DNA from: Thioalkalivibrio sp.
GTDB lineage: Bacteria > Pseudomonadota > Gammaproteobacteria > SpSt-1174
Length of the DNA: 21,924 nt
Direction of reading: 5' to 3'
Assembly (NCBI GenBank): GCA_011046015.1
Contig: DSBO01000062.1
Span: 1-21,924, forward strand
A program made the position numbers and the translations under genes. The notes beneath the pieces are model-generated. The model saw nothing but the letters and a program-made list of their open reading frames with translations. It was not told where the DNA came from and did not search any database. Each line of letters starts with the position of its first letter. Positions within the stretch are counted from its first letter, which is position 1. This document shows positions 8,688 to 14,864 of the stretch, one piece after another.

Positions 8688-9518
8688 ATGCATAACGACA
8701 GCATCAGCTTCATCGGTGGCGGCAACATGGCCGCCAGCATCATCGGCGGGCTCGTCGCCGACGGCCGCGCCCCCGACTCCATCACGGTGGCCGACCCCTC
8801 GCCCGAGGCGCTGTCCGCCCTGGCCGCGCGCTGGCCGGGGCTGCGCACCACCGGCGACAATCGGGAAGCGGCCGCCACGGCCGGCATCGTGGTGCTGGCG
8901 GTGAAACCACAGGTGATGCGCTCCGTGGCCGAGGACCTGGCGGGGACGATCGCCTCGTCGCGCCCGCTCGTCGTCTCCATTGCCGCGGGGGTGCGCGCCG
9001 GGGACATCGACCGCTGGCTGGGCGGCGGGCAGGCCATCGTGCGCTGCATGCCCAACACGCCCGCCCTGGTGCGCAGCGGTGCCAGCGGCCTTTATGCCAA
9101 TACCACCGTGAGCGAGACCCAGCGCAACGCCGCCGAACGCATCCTGCGCGCCGTCGGCCTCACGCTCTGGGTGGATGACGAGGCCCGACTGGATGCAGTC
9201 ACCGCCGTCTCGGGCAGCGGACCGGCCTACTTCTTTTATGTGATGGAGGCCATGCAGGCGGCCGGCGAGAAACTGGGGCTCGCGCCCGAGCACGCCCGCC
9301 TGCTGGTGCTGGAGACCGCCTTCGGCGCCGCCAAGCTCGCGCTGGAAAGCGCCGACGACGCCGCCGCCCTGCGTGCCCGCGTGACCTCCAGGGGCGGCAC
9401 CACCGAGCGCGCCATCCAGACGCTGGAGGCCGGCGGCCTGATGGCGCTCTTCGAAGAGGCTCTGGCCGCGGCCGCCGAGCGCGCCCGCGAACTGGGCGAC
9501 GAACTGGGGAAAGACTGA
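8688..9518 (+). CDS. proC: Pyrroline-5-carboxylate reductase
   Basis: The 276-residue enzyme reduces pyrroline-5-carboxylate to proline with NAD(P)H, the last step of proline synthesis. The N-terminal Rossmann loop is 'SFIGGGNMAASIIGGL'. 'VLAVKPQVM' and 'RCMPNTPALV' follow in the expected order, then the catalytic-domain signature 'AVSGSGPAYFFYVMEAM'. The C-terminal signature reads 'VTSRGGTTERAI', where most family members have Pro in place of that Arg. This is a single visible deviation next to the substrate-binding region. Proteins with this substitution could still be active. It follows yggS and precedes yggT by 2 bases, a standard yggS-proC-yggT arrangement. Confidence 0.96.
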   Translation: MHNDSISFIGGGNMAASIIGGLVADGRAPDSITVADPSPEALSALAARWPGLRTTGDNREAAATAGIVVLAVKPQVMRSVAEDLAGTIASSRPLVVSIAAGVRAGDIDRWLGGGQAIVRCMPNTPALVRSGASGLYANTTVSETQRNAAERILRAVGLTLWVDDEARLDAVTAVSGSGPAYFFYVMEAMQAAGEKLGLAPEHARLLVLETAFGAAKLALESADDAAALRARVTSRGGTTERAIQTLEAGGLMALFEEALAAAAERARELGDELGKD

Positions 9519-9520
9519 CC

Positions 9521-10075
9521 ATGAATCTCGGACAAGACATCGGATCCCTGCTGATCCAGTTCCTGTTTTCCTTCCTGATCGTGTTCGTGATGCTGCGTTT
9601 CCTGCTCGCCTGGGTGCGCGCGGACTTTTACAACCCGCTCTCGCAGGCGATCGTCAGCATCACCAACCCCATCCTCGTGCCGCTGCGCCGCGTGATCCCG
9701 CCCATCGGGCGCATCGATACCGCTGCCATCGTGCTCATGCTGGTGCTGCAGGTGGCCGAACTCGCCCTGCTGCTCGCGATCCACGGGCGCCCAACGCCCT
9801 GGGCCGCGATCCTGATCGCCTCGATCGTGCAGCTGGTGCGCCTGGGCGTCTGGATCTTCATCGCCGCCATCTTCGTCGGGGTGATCATCAGCTGGGTGGC
9901 GCCCGGCACGCGCAACCCGGTGGGCGCGCTGGCCGCGAGCCTTACCGAACCGCTGATGCGGCCGCTGCGTCGCGTCATCCCGCCGTTCGGGATGATCGAC
10001 ATCACGCCAATGATCGCGATCCTGATCCTGTTTATCGCGCTGCGCGTGCTGGACCACCTGGTGGGCTATGTCTGA
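9521..10075 (+). CDS. yggT: YggT family integral membrane protein
   Basis: The 184-residue protein carries two YGGT repeats. Each has a hydrophobic helix followed by a short 'NP-L-P-RR-IPP-G-ID' segment: 'ITNPILVPLRRVIPPIGRID' in the first half and 'LTEPLMRPLRRVIPPFGMID' in the second. Four membrane segments are likely (about residues 9–30, 67–88, 96–125 and 160–180). The family's function is unresolved, with links to osmotic tolerance and to cell-division or photosystem factors in other lineages. A GGGGAAAG lies before the ATG at 9521. The end overlaps the next gene by 8 bases, so the two are probably translated together. Confidence 0.93.
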   Translation: MNLGQDIGSLLIQFLFSFLIVFVMLRFLLAWVRADFYNPLSQAIVSITNPILVPLRRVIPPIGRIDTAAIVLMLVLQVAELALLLAIHGRPTPWAAILIASIVQLVRLGVWIFIAAIFVGVIISWVAPGTRNPVGALAASLTEPLMRPLRRVIPPFGMIDITPMIAILILFIALRVLDHLVGYV

Positions 10076-10403
10076 GGCGCCGGCCGCCTTCTTCCGCTGG
10101 GACGGCGAGGACCTGATCCTGAACCTCAAGGTGCAGCCCCGCGCCAGCCGCGACGGGTTTGCCGAGGTGCTGGGCGAGCAACTGAAGATCCGCCTCACCG
10201 CCCCGCCGGTAGACGGCAAGGCCAACGCGCGGCTGGTAAGCTTTCTGGCCAAGGCCTTCAGGGTGCCGAAGTCCGACATCGAACTGCTGGCCGGCGAGAC
10301 CGGCCGCGACAAACGCCTGCGCATCCATGCCCCGCGACACTTGCCGCCGATCATCCCTGCCCCTGACGGGGGCTTGGTTGCATCCACGGGACCCCGTCAT
10401 TAG
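10068..10403 (+). CDS. DUF167 (YggU) family protein
   Basis: The 111-residue product shows the DUF167 core: 'LNLKVQPRASRDGF' followed by 'LKIRLTAPPVDGKANARLVSFLAKAFRVPKSDIELLAGETGRDKRLRI'. The family has a small alpha/beta fold without an assigned function, and it often sits beside yggT as here. The last 20 or so residues (Pro- and Gly-rich, after 'RLRIHA') extend past the conserved domain. The DNA coding this tail overlaps a possible metX promoter, so the tail may be tolerated because of the regulatory sequence. The start ATG lies within the end of yggT. Confidence 0.9.
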   Translation: MSEAPAAFFRWDGEDLILNLKVQPRASRDGFAEVLGEQLKIRLTAPPVDGKANARLVSFLAKAFRVPKSDIELLAGETGRDKRLRIHAPRHLPPIIPAPDGGLVASTGPRH

Positions 10404-10406
10404 ACT
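10378..10406 (+). promoter_or_regulatory. Possible sigma-70 promoter for metX
   Basis: TTGCAT at 10378–10383 and TAGACT at 10401–10406 are separated by exactly 17 bases. They lie about 40 bases before the metX ATG. Only half of the -35 and four of six -10 positions match consensus. No SAM riboswitch-like structure is evident in the 41 bases between the DUF167 stop and metX. Confidence 0.35.
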
Positions 10407-10444
10407 CAGACGACTTTTTCCTGGCCACACACCCGATTCCCACG

Positions 10445-11590
10445 ATGCCGGAGACCATACCCGCCGATTCCGTCGGCCTGGTATCCCCCCAGACCCTGCA
10501 TTTCGACCAGCCGCTCGAGCTGGCATGCGGGCGTGCGCTCGTGGAGTACGATCTGGTCTATGAGACCTACGGCGAACTCAACGCCGATCGGTCCAACGCC
10601 ATCCTGATCTGCCACGCCCTGTCCGGCGACCACCACGCCGCCGGTTACCACCGCATGGAAGACCGCAAGCCCGGCTGGTGGGACAGCTGCATCGGCCCGG
10701 GCAAGCCCTTCGACACCCGCAAGTACTTTATCGTCTCGCTGAACAACCTGGGCGGCTGCAAGGGCTCCAGCGGTCCCAACCGCATCAATCCGGAGACGGG
10801 ACGCGAATGGGGTGCCGACTTCCCCATCGTCACGGTGAAGGACTGGGTGAAGAGCCAGGCGCGCCTGGCCGACACGCTCGGCATCGAACAGTGGGCCGCG
10901 GTGATCGGCGGCAGCCTCGGCGGCATGCAGGTGATGCAATGGGCGATCGACCTGCCCGAACGCCTGCGCCACGCCATCGTCATCGCCGCCGCACCCAAGC
11001 TCTCGGCGCAGAACATCGCCTTCAATGAGGTTGCCCGCCAGGCGATCCTCACCGACCCGGAGTTCCACGAGGGCCATTTCTACGCCCACGACACGGTGCC
11101 GCGCCGCGGCCTGCGCCTGGCGCGCATGCTCGGCCACATCACCTACCTGTCCGACGAGGCCATGCGCGCCAAGTTCGGTCGGGACCTGCGCGAGGGCAAG
11201 ATCAACTTCGGCTTCGATGTGGAATTCCAGATCGAGAGCTACCTGCGCTACCAGGGGGAGTCCTTCGTCGAACGCTTCGACGCCAACACCTATCTGCTCA
11301 TGACCAAGGCGCTGGACTACTTCGATCCAGCCCATGACTACGAGGGCGACCTGGCCGAGGCCTTTCGCCGTGCCAGCGCAGAGTTCCTGGTGGTCTCGTT
11401 CACCAGCGACTGGCGTTTCGCGCCGGAACGCTCCCGCGAGATCACGCGCGCCCTGCTGGATGCCGACCGGGTGGTGAGCTATGCCGAGGTGGAGGCCCAC
11501 CACGGCCACGACGCGTTCCTGCTGCCGATCCCGCAGTACATGAAGGTACTGTACAGCTACATGCGCCGCGTCGAAGAGGAGATCGGCTGA
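10445..11590 (+). CDS. metX: Homoserine O-acyltransferase MetX (probably O-succinyl)
   Basis: The 381-residue alpha/beta-hydrolase transfers an acyl group from acyl-CoA to homoserine, opening methionine synthesis. The nucleophile elbow is 'IGGSLGGMQ' with S157. The Asp and His of the triad fit D322 and H355 ('HHGHD'). 'CHALSGDHH' and 'NNLGGCKGSSGP' are the oxyanion and substrate regions, and R227 is at the expected substrate position. The 'SDWRFAPERS' stretch with R324 is the form I associate with succinyl-CoA-using MetX of pseudomonads. Acetyl-CoA enzymes have a different, Pro-rich sequence there, so succinyl specificity is likely but inferred. The stop overlaps the metW start by one base. 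The two usually work together. Confidence 0.95.
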   Translation: MPETIPADSVGLVSPQTLHFDQPLELACGRALVEYDLVYETYGELNADRSNAILICHALSGDHHAAGYHRMEDRKPGWWDSCIGPGKPFDTRKYFIVSLNNLGGCKGSSGPNRINPETGREWGADFPIVTVKDWVKSQARLADTLGIEQWAAVIGGSLGGMQVMQWAIDLPERLRHAIVIAAAPKLSAQNIAFNEVARQAILTDPEFHEGHFYAHDTVPRRGLRLARMLGHITYLSDEAMRAKFGRDLREGKINFGFDVEFQIESYLRYQGESFVERFDANTYLLMTKALDYFDPAHDYEGDLAEAFRRASAEFLVVSFTSDWRFAPERSREITRALLDADRVVSYAEVEAHHGHDAFLLPIPQYMKVLYSYMRRVEEEIG

Positions 11591-12186
11591 TGCGTCCCGA
11601 TCTCGCCATCATCGCCGAATGGATCGAACCGGGTTCGCGAGTGCTGGATCTCGGCTGCGGCGACGGCACGCTGCTCGCGCACCTCGAAACGCAGCGCGAC
11701 GTCACCGGCTACGGCCTCGAAATCGACGACGACAACGTCGTTGCCTGCGTCGACAAGGGGGTGAACGTCATCCAGACCGACCTCGACGACGGACTGTCCG
11801 TGTTCTTCGACGAGGACTCCTTCGACTATGTCATCATGTCGCAGACCCTGCAGGCCATGACCCACCCCGAGCGCCTGCTCGACGAGATGCTGCGGGTCGG
11901 CCGCGAGGGCATCGTCACCTTCCCCAACATGGGTTACTGGCGCAACCGCCTGCACCTGACGTTCAAGGGCCGCATGCCGGTCTCGCGCACCCTGCCCAAC
12001 GCCTGGTACGACACGCCCAACATCCACCTGTGCACCATCCGCGACTTCGAGGCGCTGTGCCGTGAACGCGGCATCCACATCCTGCAGCGCGAGGTGGTCG
12101 ATGCGGCACACCGCCGTCACCACGGCATGCATGTCCTGCCCAACCTGCTGGGCGAGATCGCCCTGTACCGGTTCTGCCGCCGCTGA
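11590..12186 (+). CDS. metW: MetW, methionine biosynthesis protein (methyltransferase fold)
   Basis: The 198-residue protein has the SAM-type motif I 'VLDLGCGDGTLL' near 19–30 and the MetW-specific block 'TFPNMGYWRNRLHLTFKGRMPVS' followed by 'LPNAWYDTPNIHLCT'. MetW is found next to metX in many proteobacteria and has been shown in some to be needed for, or to activate, MetX. A methyltransferase reaction has not been established for it. The ATG overlaps the metX stop, which predicts coupled translation and fits a physical or functional pair. The length is normal for the family. Confidence 0.95.
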   Translation: MRPDLAIIAEWIEPGSRVLDLGCGDGTLLAHLETQRDVTGYGLEIDDDNVVACVDKGVNVIQTDLDDGLSVFFDEDSFDYVIMSQTLQAMTHPERLLDEMLRVGREGIVTFPNMGYWRNRLHLTFKGRMPVSRTLPNAWYDTPNIHLCTIRDFEALCRERGIHILQREVVDAAHRRHHGMHVLPNLLGEIALYRFCRR

Positions 12187-12259
12187 TCGCCGCCGGTGCT
12201 GGCGACGGGCGAATAATCGCCTACACTCGTTTCATAAGCACAACAACGGAGGATCGCCC

Positions 12260-12706
12260 ATGTCACACGCAACGCGCATCGCGGCACTTGCCCTGTTCCT
12301 GCTGATCGGCCTGACCCCCGCCGCCATGGCGGAAAAATTCCAGGAGATCGGCGATTTCGTCGTTCACTACAATGCGCTGGGCACCGACTTTCTCGCGCCC
12401 GAGACAGCGCGCGCCTACGGCATCCAGCGCAGTGGCAATCGCGCCATGGTGACCTTCTCCGTACTCAAGCGGCACGCCGGCGTGCCCAACCAGCCGGTGA
12501 AGGCGCAGATCAGCGTGCGCGCTGTCAATCTCAGCCAGCAGGTCAAGCCGATGACCGTGCGCGAGATCGTCGACCAGGACTCGATCTACTACATCGCCGA
12601 CTTCAGAATCGTTGACGGGGAAACGGTGGACTTCACGGCCGACGTGGTCCCGGAAGGCGGCCCACGCGGCACCGTCAGCTTCCGGCAGCAGTTCTTCGTC
12701 AACTGA
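12260..12706 (+). CDS. DUF4426 secreted/periplasmic protein
   Basis: The 148-residue product begins with a Sec signal peptide (positive charge, hydrophobic core at about 7–19, 'AAMA' before a cut near residue 24). The mature part starts 'EKFQEIGDFVVHYNALGTDFL' and contains 'ARAYGIQRSGNRAMVTFSV', typical of DUF4426. The function is unknown. It occurs downstream of metW in pseudomonads, as here. The ATG at 12260 has a strong GGAGGA at 12248–12253. The frame is open further upstream but that part overlaps metW. The 73-base gap after metW may contain its own weak promoter (TACACT at 12222–12227, no clear -35). Confidence 0.87.
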   Translation: MSHATRIAALALFLLIGLTPAAMAEKFQEIGDFVVHYNALGTDFLAPETARAYGIQRSGNRAMVTFSVLKRHAGVPNQPVKAQISVRAVNLSQQVKPMTVREIVDQDSIYYIADFRIVDGETVDFTADVVPEGGPRGTVSFRQQFFVN

Positions 12707-12714
12707 ACGGGGGC

Positions 12715-12749
12715 GAGCAGCGTGCTGCCTTCAGGCCGGCACGCTGCTC
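12715..12749 (+). terminator. Hairpin between convergent DUF4426 and TauE/SafE genes
   Basis: An 11-bp perfect inverted repeat (GAGCAGCGTGC at 12715–12725, GCACGCTGCTC at 12739–12749) encloses 13 bases. One arm lies inside the last codons of the converging - strand gene. There is no T-run. A role as shared terminator is likely from its position but not certain. Confidence 0.45.
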
Positions 12750-13429
12750 CGAATCGCCAATACCAGGTAGTAGACCCCGAAACCCATCACCATCAGCCCC
12801 GCCACCCGCCGCACGCGCGGATCGCGCGTGAAGCGTGACAGCTGCGCGGCAAATACGCCGATCAGCATCAGGTTCGGCAGGGTCCCCAGGCCGAAGCTCA
12901 GCATCACCAGCGCCCCCTCCAGTGGCCCGCCGGCGGCCAGCGCAAGGATCAATGCGCTGTAGACCAGCCCGCAGGGCAGCCATCCCCAGACCAGCCCCAT
13001 GGGCAGCGTCTGCCACGGCTGGCTGACGATCATCAGGCGCCGCGCCAGCGGTTCCACCCGCCGCCACAGCACACCGCCCACGCGCTCGATCTGCGCGAGC
13101 CCCCGCCACCAGCCAGCCAGATACAGCCCGAGCATCAGCATGAACGCCCCGGCCAGCAACAGCAGCACCATACTCGCCGCACGCAGATCCACCAGATCCA
13201 CCGCCAGCCCGGCGATACCGCCGACGATGACACCTGCCAGCGCGTAGCTCGCGATCCGCCCGAGATTATAGCCGCCGAGATACAGGAGCAGACGCCCGCC
13301 CCCACGCCGCTCCTGTTCCGGCAGGCCGAAGGTCATGGCACCCACGACACCGCCACACATGCCGACGCAATGCACGCCACCGAGCAGGCCGGCGACGAAC
13401 GCGCTGAGACACAACGTCAAGAGGTCCAC
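12731..13429 (-). CDS. TauE/SafE (DsbD_2-like) family membrane protein
   Basis: The 232-residue protein has about six hydrophobic helices. Its two family hallmarks are 'GGVHCVGMCGG' with C21 and C25 in the first helix, and 'WGWLPCGLVYSAL' with C153 in the second half. These pseudo-repeated cysteine motifs occur in the DsbD_2/CcdA-like proteins annotated as sulfite exporter TauE/SafE. Such proteins are often linked to cytochrome oxidase assembly, copper or thiol transport. The substrate is not known here. The frame can start at GTG 13459, but GTG 13429 has a GGGGG just upstream and puts the first helix at the N-terminus, so I prefer it. It is transcribed alone, divergent from the HU gene. Confidence 0.83.
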   Translation of the reverse strand: MDLLTLCLSAFVAGLLGGVHCVGMCGGVVGAMTFGLPEQERRGGGRLLLYLGGYNLGRIASYALAGVIVGGIAGLAVDLVDLRAASMVLLLLAGAFMLMLGLYLAGWWRGLAQIERVGGVLWRRVEPLARRLMIVSQPWQTLPMGLVWGWLPCGLVYSALILALAAGGPLEGALVMLSFGLGTLPNLMLIGVFAAQLSRFTRDPRVRRVAGLMVMGFGVYYLVLAIRSSVPA

Positions 13430-13458
13430 GATCGCCCCCGGAGGAATTGAAGAAAACA

Positions 13459-13478
13459 CTTATATACAAGCATATAAT
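13459..13478. promoter_or_regulatory. Divergent AT-rich promoter region with inverted repeat
   Basis: TATAAT on the + strand at 13473–13478 serves the HU gene, with a leader of about 80 bases. TATAAG on the - strand (13459–13464) could serve the TauE/SafE gene. Both overlap a perfect inverted repeat TTATAT-ACAAGC-ATATAA at 13460–13477. This is a conspicuous AT-rich island in otherwise GC-rich DNA. No good -35 at 16–18 bases is visible for either direction. Confidence 0.5.
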
Positions 13479-13562
13479 CACTCGCACCCACGCGGACACC
13501 GTGCTATCTTTGCCCCGACGTTACCCGGCTAACCGCCGCAATACCATCCCGAGGAGTCGCCA

Positions 13563-13919
13563 ATGGCTGCAAAGAAGAAGGCCGTCAAGAAAAAAACCGC
13601 AACCGCCAGCGCCGTTGCCAAGCCGCCGACCAAATCCGAAATTCTAAACCATATCGCGACCGAAACGGGCCTGACCCGCAAGGACGTGAGCGCGGTGTTC
13701 GATTCGCTGAGTGGCATGATCCAGAAAAACCTGAAGCCGCGCGGACCGGGCGCCTTCTCCGTGCCAGGCCTGATGAAGATCAAGGTCATCAAGAAACCGG
13801 CCACCAAGGCGCGCAAGGGAATCAACCCCTTCACCGGCGAAGAGACCGTGTTCAAGGCCAAGCCGGCCCGCAAGGTCGTCAAGGTGCAGCCGCTCAAGGG
13901 CCTGAAGGACATGGTCTGA
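13563..13919 (+). CDS. HU-family DNA-binding protein with lysine/alanine-rich N-terminal tail
   Basis: The 118-residue product has a basic tail (residues 1–20, mostly Lys, Ala and Thr) followed by an HU-like domain from 'TKSEILNHIATETGLTRKDVSAVFDSLSGMIQKNL'. The flexible-arm segment keeps the Asn-Pro of HU ('GINPFTGEE', near 85–93). However, the normal 'GFGSFxVRxR' lead-in is altered to 'GPGAFSVPGLMKIKV', and the C-terminus ends 'KVVKVQPLKGLKDMV'. It likely bends or compacts DNA. It is longer and more basic than standard HU (about 90 residues) and belongs to the divergent HU group with histone H1-like tails. A GAGGAG at 13551–13556 precedes the ATG. It is a single-gene unit with its own promoter and terminator. 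Confidence 0.9.
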   Translation: MAAKKKAVKKKTATASAVAKPPTKSEILNHIATETGLTRKDVSAVFDSLSGMIQKNLKPRGPGAFSVPGLMKIKVIKKPATKARKGINPFTGEETVFKAKPARKVVKVQPLKGLKDMV

Positions 13920-13950
13920 CGACCCGTCCATCACCCGTGAACGGCACGAT

Positions 13951-13980
13951 GACAAAGGGGCCTCGCGGGGCCCCTTTGTC
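13951..13980 (+). terminator. Intrinsic terminator of the HU-family gene
   Basis: A perfect 12-bp stem (GACAAAGGGGCC at 13951–13962 with GGCCCCTTTGTC at 13969–13980) has a 6-base loop. The stem's own 3' arm ends in TTTGTC. It lies 31 bases after the HU stop. Because the stem is symmetrical with A and T at its base, it may also stop - strand transcription from terB. Confidence 0.85.
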
Positions 13981-14004
13981 GTACACGGCGCCCGCACCGA
14001 CGAT

Positions 14005-14460
14005 TCAGCCACGCTCGTCCTGCACGCGGTGTTTGGTGCGGATGAACGTCGCATGCGGCACGTACAGGAGGTCCGCGATCTTGCGAATCTGATATTCCTC
14101 GTACTTGTCGAGCCGCTCGTCCGCGTAGGCCACGCGCCACAGGTCCTCGATGATCACCGCCTTCTCGTCTGTGTCGCAGCTGTCGTTGATCAGGCGCAGA
14201 AAGGGGTGAATGGACAGTGCTTCGTCACTGTGCCGGGTGGCCAGCTCGATCAGCTCGGCGGTTTCCTCGTCGGAAAACTCGAACTGGCGCTGCAGGATGT
14301 CGGCGATTACCACCAGCTCATCCTCGTCGACGGAAAAATCCGCCCGACTCACTTCCAGCAACAGCATGGCGGCCGCCATGTGCAGCGTGTGCGCAGCGTC
14401 GGCCTCGGCCTCGGCGGGGTTCAGGTGTTCGGCAAAGAAACGTCTGATCGTATTCAGCAT
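14005..14460 (-). CDS. TerB/DjlA-N domain protein
   Basis: The 151-residue protein is all-helical. Its signatures are 'HMAAAMLLLEVSRADFSVDEDELVVIADIL' and 'LWRVAYADERLDKYEEYQIRKIADLL', the two acidic helical repeats of the TerB (tellurite resistance / DjlA N-terminal) domain. The paired 'AD-x3-D-E' and 'ADERLDKYEE' acidic motifs may bind metal. Single-domain members like this are common in gammaproteobacteria and their role is not established. Tellurite resistance itself is not implied. It lies 3 bases after hspQ and is probably cotranscribed with it. Confidence 0.88.
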   Translation of the reverse strand: MLNTIRRFFAEHLNPAEAEADAAHTLHMAAAMLLLEVSRADFSVDEDELVVIADILQRQFEFSDEETAELIELATRHSDEALSIHPFLRLINDSCDTDEKAVIIEDLWRVAYADERLDKYEEYQIRKIADLLYVPHATFIRTKHRVQDERG

Positions 14461-14463
14461 GTC

Positions 14464-14793
14464 TCAGTTGGTACTCACGCGCAGCTGGTATACACCCGCG
14501 TCGAAGCCGGTAAAAAAGGCCTCGACGAGCGGGTGCCGGATGGGTGTGCTGCTGTCATCCGGCTCGAGGTTGCGTTCGGCGACATAGGTCGTGACCGGCT
14601 GGCCATCGACCAGTACGCGGTACCAGGGCCGGTCCTTCGGCGGACGCGTGTCCGCCATGGCCTCGTACCACGCATCGCTCTTGTCGAATACGGGGTCGAC
14701 GTCGTAGACCACCCCCCGGTAACCGAACCGGCGATGCCGGACCAGCTGGCCGGGGAAGAAACCCGCTTGCCGGTTATGGGTCGAATCATTCAT
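14464..14793 (-). CDS. hspQ: HspQ family heat shock protein (hemimethylated DNA-binding domain)
   Basis: The 109-residue product carries the YccV-like domain from 'FFPGQLVRHRRFGYRGVVYDVDPVFDKSDAWY' through 'KDRPWYRVLVDGQPVTTYVAERNLEPDD' and 'HPLVEAFFTGFD'. In E. coli HspQ is a heat-inducible factor that promotes DnaA turnover and stimulates Lon. The start is uncertain. ATG 14793 gives the usual short N-terminus, ATG 14814 is also open, and neither has a convincing ribosome binding site. It heads a two-gene unit with terB and diverges from the QueC-like gene. A good sigma-70-like -10 lies upstream; no clear sigma-32 heat-shock promoter is visible. Confidence 0.87.
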   Translation of the reverse strand: MNDSTHNRQAGFFPGQLVRHRRFGYRGVVYDVDPVFDKSDAWYEAMADTRPPKDRPWYRVLVDGQPVTTYVAERNLEPDDSSTPIRHPLVEAFFTGFDAGVYQLRVSTN

Positions 14794-14838
14794 GGGCTGA
14801 CACACTGCCTGCATACACGCCAGGGGGGCGGACTGATG

Positions 14839-14844
14839 ATTATA
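14839..14844 (-). promoter_or_regulatory. Possible -10 element for hspQ-terB
   Basis: The - strand reads TATAAT, a perfect -10 hexamer, 45 bases before the preferred hspQ ATG. The -35 region is not convincing and no CTTGAA/CCCCAT heat-shock pair is seen. On the + strand the overlapping TATAAC at 14841–14846 could serve the divergent QueC-like gene. Confidence 0.45.
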
Positions 14845-14864
14845 ACGCGCCGACGCGGGGCACG

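Noticed and set aside
10404..10444. SAM riboswitch before metX
   Set aside because: The 41-base interval is too short for the common SAM riboswitch classes and shows no conserved core that I can recognise.
14005..14460. Tellurite-resistance operon (ter genes)
   Set aside because: Only a single TerB-domain protein is present, without terZ, terD or terC, and its neighbour is hspQ. The domain name does not imply tellurite resistance.
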